From: Verrucomicrobiota bacterium
GTDB taxonomy: Bacteria > Verrucomicrobiota > Verrucomicrobiia > Chthoniobacterales > Xiphinematobacteraceae
Assembly: GCA_023269545.1 (NCBI GenBank)
Contig: JAHFTB010000016.1
Coordinates: 1-49,165 of the forward strand
Reading direction: 5' to 3'
Length of the DNA: 49,165 nucleotides
Shown here: in pieces, positions 43,389-49,165 of the stretch
Layout of the letters: the number at the start of each line of letters is the position of its first letter
Numbering within the stretch: position 1 is the stretch's first letter
Made by a program: the position numbers and the translations under genes
Notes under the pieces: generated by a model
What the model was told of the DNA's origin: nothing
The model's input: the letters and a program-made list of their open reading frames with translations, nothing else
The model's database searches: none

Positions 43389-43413
43389 CGAAATTCCTAT
43401 AAAATGAGGACGA
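43384..43413. repeat. Family C motif, copy C4
   Basis: TATAGCGAAATTCC followed by TATAAAATGAGGACG, starting in the last codon/stop of trxA and ending just before the stop of the convergent DUF6941-like gene. It could serve both ends as a 3' processing or termination region. Confidence 0.75.
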
Positions 43414-43414
43414 C

Positions 43415-43816
43415 TTAATTTGGTGGTATTTTTATGACCGGGAGAGGAATCCTGAGCTGTAACTCGCCATTAAGAAGCACTTCAATATAATAAGTGCCGT
43501 GTCGTTGAAACTGAACTCCTCCAAATACGTTTACATTAGTGGTATTGGCCTCCAAGTCTTGGAGGCCAAAATTAACGTCAGATTGCGCAATTGCAGATTC
43601 TTCGTCCGGTCCGAAGATTCGTGAAGTTTGTACGAATTGTCCTACCCCTCCACACCAACGAGTCCAAAGGCAAAGTTTAAAAAAACCAATGGGTAAAGCG
43701 GGAGCAGCAATCACGCTAATGACTCCAATGAGAGACTGCTGACCTCCGATTTCCGCACGAACGTCCTCACAAAGAACACAGGCTTGGATGTCTGGCGAAA
43801 TCGACTCTTCGGACAT
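43415..43816 (-). CDS. DUF6941-like protein
   Basis: 133 residues. The pattern ACVLCEDVRAEIGGQQSLIG, then LPIGFFKLCLWTRW, and a C-terminal FQRHGTYYIEVLLNGELQLRIPLPVI fits the small all-beta DUF6941 family, whose function is unknown. It follows glnB without a gap, so it is probably co-expressed with PII; that link is unexplained. Confidence 0.65.
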   Translation of the reverse strand: MSEESISPDIQACVLCEDVRAEIGGQQSLIGVISVIAAPALPIGFFKLCLWTRWCGGVGQFVQTSRIFGPDEESAIAQSDVNFGLQDLEANTTNVNVFGGVQFQRHGTYYIEVLLNGELQLRIPLPVIKIPPN

Positions 43817-44167
<351 letters not shown>

Positions 44168-44225
44168 TTATTCAATTTTATACCGGATATGCAAGAGGGA
44201 GATTCACTTCCTGTCTCTTTTTATC

Positions 44226-44286
44226 AGGACTTACGCAAAAACAGGGGAAAACGAGCGAGCTTTTCTCTGGAATCTGCGTAAGTCCT
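44226..44286. repeat. Family B miniature inverted-repeat element, copy B2
   Basis: 61 bp with the same perfect 12-bp ends AGGACTTACGCA / TGCGTAAGTCCT as B1. The AAAAACAGGGGAAAACG side is now on the left. It lies in the glnB upstream region. Confidence 0.88.
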
Positions 44287-44362
44287 ATTTATAAAATTTT
44301 CAGCAGTATTTTGTATTGAATGATTACTAAAGAGGCTCCAAATTAGCGCTCCTCCGCTGAAA

Positions 44363-44435
44363 GGGGGCGTAGCTCAACGGTTAGAGCAGGCGGCTCATAA
44401 CTGCTTGGTTCCCGGTTCGAATCCGGGCGCCCCCA
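44363..44435 (+). tRNA. tRNA-Ile (CAU anticodon, lysidine type) likely
   Basis: GGGGGCG pairs with CGCCCCC; D-arm GTAGCTCAACGGTTAGAGC; anticodon loop CTCATAA gives CAT; T-arm CCGGTTCGAATCCGG; no encoded CCA. The AGAGCAGGCGGCTCATAA and GCTTGGT segments match tRNA-Ile2 much better than elongator or initiator tRNA-Met, so decoding of AUA after lysidine modification is the likely role. Confidence 0.85.
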
Positions 44436-44836
44436 CTTCATCTGTATTTCCACACGAAAAAAACAGATCAGGTCATAAGTTCTAATATACTTATGAAGAA
44501 TTACTTAAACAATGGAGGAAGGGGGGGGTGAGGAGAAATTTGGGACCTGCTTTCAACCCAAGGGCCAATTCCGGTGGTTTTCTTTTTCGTACTTTCTTCA
44601 GTGTGGTCCACTCTTCGGCTTTGAGCACTCTCTCTTTGCAAGGCTGCTTGGAACCAAAAATTCCAGGAAAATTCATGCTCATTTTATACCGGTTTCGTTA
44701 TATTTCGTTATATATGCTATGAAGTTCTATCGGAAAAATAAAAATATTATAATGTCCTATCAAAAAGAGCGTTACAATCAATTTGAAGTTACGCTTTTAT
44801 ATCCCCCCGATGAGGTTGGGAAACAAGAAAACAGGA
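44436..44836. other. Gene-free region with family C repeat
   Basis: 400 bases between the tRNA and the methyltransferase. It contains a G-run (44520-44527), the long family C copy C2 and AT-rich sequence with repeated TTTCGTTATAT. No gene is supportable here; the nearest open frames start with TTG and only extend the methyltransferase. Confidence 0.6.
44647..44705. repeat. Family C repeat, long copy C2
   Basis: CTTGGAACCAAAAATTCCAG ... CTCATTTTATACCGGTTTCGTTATATT, aligning over about 57 bases with 27194-27250. Here it is intergenic. Confidence 0.8.
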
Positions 44837-45736
44837 ATGAAAGCTAACTTCCTAACGGTGCAAAATTTTCACGATCTGGCGGAAGAAGAAACGGATGCCT
44901 ATCGAATCTTTGTTTTACCTGGAGCATGGGGTGAACGCTGGGGCAAGGATGTTCTCATTTCTCATTTTCAAAAGTCTGATTTAGACATCGCTTTAAATCA
45001 ATTGGATGTTTGGACGGAAAAAGTTTCTTGGAAGCCTCAGCATATTTTTGCTCGGCAACTCGTAAAACAACCGGGAAAGAAGGATGTGCCCTCTGTTGTG
45101 CGTGGCGGAGAATTTTCTCCCCATCAAATTGTTCATGAAAATGGGCTGAAATACGAAATCGATTTTTCCGCTGGTTATTCAGTGGGTCTCTTTTGTGATC
45201 AACGGTCAAATCGGCGCATTTTGATGAATGATAAACCACGAAAGACATTAAACTGCTTTGCTTATACCTGTGCATTTTCTGTGGCGGCCGCGTCGGTTGG
45301 CAGTCAAACTCTAAGCATTGATTTGGCTGCTCAAGCCCTGGCAAGAGGGAGAAAAAATTTCTCTCTTAATGGAATTTCCTTAGCAGGACACCGATTTATT
45401 ACAGACGATGTGGTTTCTGTGCTCAAACGTCTTTCCCGAAGAGGAGAAAAGTACGATTGTATCATTCTGGATCCCCCCACTTTTTCTCGCTCGTCCAAAG
45501 GAACTTTCCAAGTGGAGCGTCATCTTCTCCCTTTGTTGCGAATCGCACTCGACTGCGCTGCTCCACGAGCACGTTTGCTGCTTTCCACTAATTGCTCATC
45601 TCTGCAAATAGCTCATTTACAAGAGATTTGCTCAGAGATTTCCTTAAAAAGGCCGATTTGCTTTCGCCATGGTGAATCTCAATGCGATATTTTAGGAGGA
45701 CGGTCGTCCTCGACGTTGTGGATGGAATTAGAATAA
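44837..45736 (+). CDS. RlmI/RlmK-like class I SAM RNA methyltransferase
   Basis: 299 residues from the ATG at 44837, which has AGGA 4 bases upstream; earlier in-frame starts (44783 TTG, 44810 ATG) are possible. The Rossmann fold shows YSVGLFCDQRSNRRIL, NCFAYTCAFSVAAAS (motif I), TLSIDLAAQALARGRKN, CIILDPPTFSRSSKG (catalytic DPP) and STNCSSL. Related enzymes methylate C5 of 23S rRNA cytidine. The N-terminal PUA domain of true RlmI is absent. Confidence 0.85.
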   Translation: MKANFLTVQNFHDLAEEETDAYRIFVLPGAWGERWGKDVLISHFQKSDLDIALNQLDVWTEKVSWKPQHIFARQLVKQPGKKDVPSVVRGGEFSPHQIVHENGLKYEIDFSAGYSVGLFCDQRSNRRILMNDKPRKTLNCFAYTCAFSVAAASVGSQTLSIDLAAQALARGRKNFSLNGISLAGHRFITDDVVSVLKRLSRRGEKYDCIILDPPTFSRSSKGTFQVERHLLPLLRIALDCAAPRARLLLSTNCSSLQIAHLQEICSEISLKRPICFRHGESQCDILGGRSSSTLWMELE

Positions 45737-45752
45737 AAGCTAATATTTATAT

Positions 45753-46859
45753 ATGCGCACCCCTCCACAAGTCTCCCATGTAAGTATTGGTTCGGATGAG
45801 GCTCTTAAGCTGGAAGGGCGATTAGATGCCGAGGGGACCGCTGCGATTTGGGCTGAGGCTATCCGTTTAGCTCAAACTTCTCGGGTTTCTTGCATAGATG
45901 TTCAGGCCGTGGATTACTGTGACAGTGCTGGAATTGTTCTGTTGATTTATCTGCAGAAGAATTCGCCACGTAAGGAAGGCGAATTGGAAATTCGGGGTCT
46001 TTCCCCTCAATTTCAAGCGCTTTTACCGTCTGGAAATTACCGGGATCATTCCACTCATCCTCGCGTGATTCCCTTTCCGGAAATTGTAGGGCGTCGGGTA
46101 ATAGATTTTTTAAGAGATCTTTACATTCAAGTGGTTTTCGCCGGGGAACTGTTTATCACCCTATCCTCTGCATTGTCGCACCCAAAACGGATTCGCTGGA
46201 AGACGTTTTGGGCAATATTCGAATCGGCAGGAATCAACGCTTTACCCATTATCACCCTGATTGGATTTTTGACTGGCTGCATTCTTACTTTTCAATCTCT
46301 GCTCCCTCTTCGGCAATTTGGGGTCGATATCTTTGCGGTAAATTTGACGGCTCTGGCACTTTTGCGGGAATTAGGCCCCATTATGACTGCAATCGTATTA
46401 GCAGGCAGATCCGGATCGGCATTCGCAGCTGAAATAGGGACCATGAAGGTGAATCAAGAATTGGATGCTCTTACGACGATGGGTATAGCTCCTCTGCCTT
46501 TTTTGGCGGTGCCACGGATTCTAGCTGCGCTAGCTACAACTCCCTTGCTAACGATTTATATGAATGGAATCGGCATCGGGGGCGGTATCTTAGCTATGAT
46601 CAGCCTGGGGTTTTCGCCCGGGCTTCTCTGGACTCAATTGATAGGAGCCGTGGAAATCAAAGATATCCTGAGCGGCATACTAAAATCAGTCTTTTTTGGA
46701 TTCCTAGTTTCCTCCATCGGATGTCTGCGAGGGTTGCAAACTGGTGGTGGAGCGGTTGCCGTCGGGGATTCCACTACACGATCTGTGGTAAGTGGTATTG
46801 TCCTGGTGGTTGTGGCAGATGCTATTTTCTCAGCTGTATTCTATGCGCTAAAATTTTAG
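45753..46859 (+). CDS. mlaE: MlaE-type ABC permease with N-terminal STAS domain
   Basis: 368 residues. Residues 1-100 form a STAS domain (LEGRLDAEGTAAIWAE, VDYCDSAGIVLLIYL). The MlaE permease follows with ALPIITLIGFLTGCILTFQSLLPL, RELGPIMTAIVLAGRSGSAFAAEIGTMKVNQELDALTTMGI (the family signature) and TGGGAVAVGDSTTRSVV near the end. It is the membrane part of a phospholipid transporter. In E. coli the STAS protein MlaB is separate; here it is fused. Confidence 0.93.
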   Translation: MRTPPQVSHVSIGSDEALKLEGRLDAEGTAAIWAEAIRLAQTSRVSCIDVQAVDYCDSAGIVLLIYLQKNSPRKEGELEIRGLSPQFQALLPSGNYRDHSTHPRVIPFPEIVGRRVIDFLRDLYIQVVFAGELFITLSSALSHPKRIRWKTFWAIFESAGINALPIITLIGFLTGCILTFQSLLPLRQFGVDIFAVNLTALALLRELGPIMTAIVLAGRSGSAFAAEIGTMKVNQELDALTTMGIAPLPFLAVPRILAALATTPLLTIYMNGIGIGGGILAMISLGFSPGLLWTQLIGAVEIKDILSGILKSVFFGFLVSSIGCLRGLQTGGGAVAVGDSTTRSVVSGIVLVVVADAIFSAVFYALKF

Positions 46860-47077
46860 TATATCGACTTGGGATAATGTGGTATAATTCTTATGCACCG
46901 GAAAGCCTGAAAGATTCCATCAATTCCATGAATACCCCGAAAATGGCGGCAGAAAGGACGTCTGGCATTACCAGTATGCAATATAGTTGCGAACTATATT
47001 TTATACTAAGCAGTTGGCTATCACTAAGTTAATTGATTGCCTTCAATCTCTATTATATTATTTCCGGGCCCGCACAT

Positions 47078-47857
47078 ATGAATGGCAAAGAGGATCCCAT
47101 TTTAATCGTGAGAAATTTAAAGAGTGCCTATGGGAATCAAGTGATCTTACAGAATGTGTCATTTGAGGTTTCCCGAGGGGAAATTTTAGTGATCCTAGGC
47201 ACTTCCGGATGTGGGAAAAGTACCTTGTTGCGCCATTTAATAGGCCTTGATGCGCCCGTCGCAGGCGAAGTTCTGATTGAAAGGAAAAATATCATTCATG
47301 CCACAGATCCTGAACGAACAGCCTTATTACGGCGCATAGGCGTCATGTATCAAAGCGGGGCTTTGTTCGGATCCATGACCCTCAATGAAAATATTCTCCT
47401 TCCTGTGGAGGAATTTACCCATCTGCCTCCGGAGGCACGCCAATTGCTCGCTTGGTTGAAACTTACGGCAGTGGGCCTTGAAAAGTATGCTGATCACCTT
47501 CCATCGGAGATCAGTGGGGGAATGCAGAAACGTGCCGCCCTTGCTCGTGCTATGGCTTTGGATCCAGTCATTCTTTTTCTTGATGAACCTTCTGCGGGTC
47601 TCGACCCTGTGACCTCGGCTGATTTGGACGAACTGATTTTGCGCCTGAACCAAAGCTTGGGCATCACTTTCGTCGTGGTTACCCATGAATTGTCCAGCAT
47701 TTACGCCATAGCCACTCGGGTGATTATGTTAGATTCTTCTGAGAAAACCATCATTGCACAAGGATCGCCTATTGAACTTAGGGATTCTTCTTCGGATTCG
47801 CGAGTCCGAAATTTTTTCATGAGAAACTCAAAAAAACGGAGTGAAAAGAGCGAATGA
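47078..47857 (+). CDS. mlaF: MlaF-type ABC ATPase
   Basis: 259 residues from the ATG at 47078. Walker A LGTSGCGKSTLL, Q-loop MYQSGALFGSMT, signature ISGGMQKRAALARAMA, Walker B ILFLDEPSAGLDP and H-loop VVTHELSS. The 'SGGMQKR' signature is typical of MlaF. The 218-base space after mlaE contains a TATAAT at 46883-46888 that could be a promoter. The last 4 bases overlap mlaD. Confidence 0.95.
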   Translation: MNGKEDPILIVRNLKSAYGNQVILQNVSFEVSRGEILVILGTSGCGKSTLLRHLIGLDAPVAGEVLIERKNIIHATDPERTALLRRIGVMYQSGALFGSMTLNENILLPVEEFTHLPPEARQLLAWLKLTAVGLEKYADHLPSEISGGMQKRAALARAMALDPVILFLDEPSAGLDPVTSADLDELILRLNQSLGITFVVVTHELSSIYAIATRVIMLDSSEKTIIAQGSPIELRDSSSDSRVRNFFMRNSKKRSEKSE

Positions 47858-48774
47858 AACCCTCTTTCTATTTCCGCGTTGGGCTATTTGTACTCGGAGC
47901 TTTTGCTATTTTAGTCACTGCTCTGATTGCTTTTGGTGGCGGCAACCTTCTGCGTCCCAAACTTTATATTGAAACGTACGTCATGAGCTCCGTGCAGGGC
48001 GTGGATATTGGAAGCCCTGTAAAGTTCCGGGGTTTGACGATTGGAAAGGTTTCCAGCCTGGAATTTGCCTTTAATGTATATCCTCAACAAGAAGATGAAA
48101 ATGCGTACAATTATATTCGGGTGGTTATGCAAATCGACCGCCAGGTTTTCCCGGGTATGTTTAGAGATAGCGCCCGTGCGGTTTTGGACCGAAGTATTCA
48201 ACATGGATTGAGAATTCGTATCGAACCGCTTGGAATTACGGGTTCGAGTTATATGAACTTGGATTATGTAAGTGTTCCCAGTCATTATTCTATGCCTAAC
48301 ATTCAGTGGAAACCACGTTATGCATACATCCCAAGCGCGCCAGGAGAAGTCACAGGACTATTGGATTCCGTAAATAAAATTATGCGAGACTTGGAGACTA
48401 TCAATATCGGTAAAATGGCACAAAAGCTTTCTCTTCTCCTGCAGAATATCAATCAAGCTCTCGACCAATTACAGGTTCGGGAATTGAGAGAAGATGTCGA
48501 TTCCCTCATTATTCAGTTAAAACAAGCCACCCAGGACGCTCAACTGGGCAAGCTCTCTAGCAAAGCATCTTCTTTTTTCGACAAATCCACTTCTTTGGTG
48601 CAAAATTTGGATAAAACCAATCGAACACTGGAACGGACCCTTAAAAATTGGGAATCAGTTGGTGATGAATCAAAAAATACTCTCCAAAGTCTTCAACAGA
48701 TTTCTGAGGACGTGAAAAGGCGACCATCGGTTCTGTTCTGGGGGAAACCATCTTTGGTAAAAAAACAACGCTGA
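47854..48774 (+). CDS. mlaD: MlaD-type MCE-domain protein
   Basis: 306 residues. An N-terminal signal anchor (about 7-29) precedes one MCE domain (about 36-145: VQGVDIGSPVKFRGLTIGKVSSLEF, GLRIRIEPLGITGSSYMNLD). A long helical C-terminal region follows (SVNKIMRDLETINIGKMAQKL..., coiled-coil to the end). It tethers to the inner membrane and forms the substrate channel with MlaE/MlaF. ATGA overlap with mlaF. Longer than the ~180-residue E. coli MlaD because of the helical tail. Confidence 0.93.
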   Translation: MKPSFYFRVGLFVLGAFAILVTALIAFGGGNLLRPKLYIETYVMSSVQGVDIGSPVKFRGLTIGKVSSLEFAFNVYPQQEDENAYNYIRVVMQIDRQVFPGMFRDSARAVLDRSIQHGLRIRIEPLGITGSSYMNLDYVSVPSHYSMPNIQWKPRYAYIPSAPGEVTGLLDSVNKIMRDLETINIGKMAQKLSLLLQNINQALDQLQVRELREDVDSLIIQLKQATQDAQLGKLSSKASSFFDKSTSLVQNLDKTNRTLERTLKNWESVGDESKNTLQSLQQISEDVKRRPSVLFWGKPSLVKKQR

Positions 48775-48787
48775 GAGGGGCGTTTTT
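48767..48787 (+). terminator. Possible intrinsic terminator after mlaD
   Basis: AACGC (48767-48771) and GCGTT (48780-48784) flank the stop codon with an 8-base loop and are followed by TTT. The stem is short, so this is tentative. Confidence 0.35.
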
Positions 48788-48970
48788 CCACGCGAGATGG
48801 ATGGAAGTAATGCCGATGAAAGTAGTAGCTAGCTTTAATTTCATCACATTAGCATTATAGCGGAATTCCGGCTCTCCGCTAGATGCAGTGGGTAAAAGGA
48901 AGAGAGAATTATTTTTTTAGAAGAGGCGAGCGGAGCACGCGGAGAAGAGGATCAAGGGCCTCATTGCCGA

Positions 48971-49165
48971 CAGGGCTGCCTCATTAAAAATAGATTGAAA
49001 AATAAAGAGATGGGGGTTGCAAATTGACGCAAATGATTCGACAGGAATCGGGATGAAAAAAGAAGAGAATGGGTTTATTGACTTTTTAAAAGGAATACCA
49101 GATCACCGAATAGACAGAAGAAAGCTGCATAAAGCAGAAGAAATTTTGTTGATAGTATTTTGTGG
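48971..49165 (+). mobile_element. Left end of an ISAs1-family insertion sequence (cut by window)
   Basis: CAGGGCTGCCTCATTAAAAA at 48971-48990 matches the end of the ISAs1-type remnant at 20882-20901 (20 identical bases) and is followed 62 bases later by a transposase start. Only the left end is in the window; the target duplication cannot be checked. Confidence 0.75.
49053..49165 (+). CDS. ISAs1-family transposase, N-terminal 37 residues
   Basis: From the ATG at 49053 the frame reads a Lys/Glu-rich start, then FIDFLKGIPDHRIDRRKLHK and EEILLIVFC. This matches the N-terminal domain of ISAs1/H-repeat transposases (F-L-x-x-I-P-D-x-R followed by a Leu/Ile-rich helix). GGAATCGGG precedes the start. 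Continues off the right edge. Confidence 0.8.
   Translation, partial: MKKEENGFIDFLKGIPDHRIDRRKLHKAEEILLIVFC

Noticed and set aside
44363-44435. Elongator tRNA-Met for the CAT anticodon tRNA
   Set aside because: The D-arm, variable region and GGCGGCTCATAA context match tRNA-Ile2 better; not excluded without a covariance model.
46860-47077. A small gene between mlaE and mlaF
   Set aside because: Open frames here only extend mlaE- or mlaF-overlapping frames, without a plausible start or protein-like composition; a TATAAT at 46883-46888 is the only signal.

Overview
The window looks like a chromosomal segment of a PVC-group bacterium, most likely a verrucomicrobial lineage. This rests on a futalosine (mqnA/mqnE) menaquinone pair, an Mla lipid-transport operon (so a Gram-negative envelope), a gap-pgk-tpiA-pfkB run, a small DUF6941-like protein, few strong Shine-Dalgarno sites and frequent GTG starts. 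tRNA genes have no encoded CCA. I cannot name a genus from sequence alone.

Bases 1-10738 are one end of an integrated conjugative-type element. A tyrosine recombinase lies beside the 3' end of a tRNA-Leu gene. Behind it a tightly coupled minus-strand operon encodes a P-type (Trb-like) type IV secretion system in the order TrbC, a membrane protein, TrbD, TrbE/VirB4, a coiled-coil protein, a lipoprotein, TrbJ, TrbL, TrbF, TrbG, TrbI, and runs off the left edge. No TrbB ATPase, relaxase or coupling protein is visible.

Bases 10977-12619 hold a probable GrrM/OscB-type radical SAM/SPASM maturase with its precursor peptide. The precursor has a signal-like leader and a C-terminal core with six W-x-N motifs and one W-R-H, the pattern expected for three-residue cyclophane (triceptide) chemistry. 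A CBM9-like protein is encoded divergently. This is the most interesting natural-product locus in the window.

Bases 13.8-24.4 kb mix ordinary genes (zinc-ribbon coiled-coil protein, peptidoglycan-binding protein, MidA-like methyltransferase, a large hybrid histidine kinase, a DUF362 protein, HemW) with decayed mobile DNA: ISAs1- and IS4-family transposase remnants and short fold-back repeats.

Bases 24.4-41.3 kb are mainly core metabolism: mqnA/mqnE, a lipoprotein, glgC, glmS, comB-like, an AT-rich pentapeptide-repeat protein, murJ, sua5, purE, csp, aroK, gap, pgk, tpiA and a PfkB kinase. Bases 41.3-49.1 kb carry a broken PemK/MazF toxin with a RelB-like antitoxin, a proline-rich membrane protein, thioredoxin, PII, tRNA-Ile(CAU), an RlmI-like methyltransferase, an MlaE-MlaF-MlaD operon and the start of an ISAs1-family insertion sequence.

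At least four families of short dispersed repeats run through the non-ICE part: a ~90 bp element with TIRs ending in TTACGCA (six copies), a 61 bp element with perfect 12 bp TIRs (two copies), a TATAGCG-containing motif that supplies stop codons, and a tail that gives two unrelated proteins the same ISS C-terminus.
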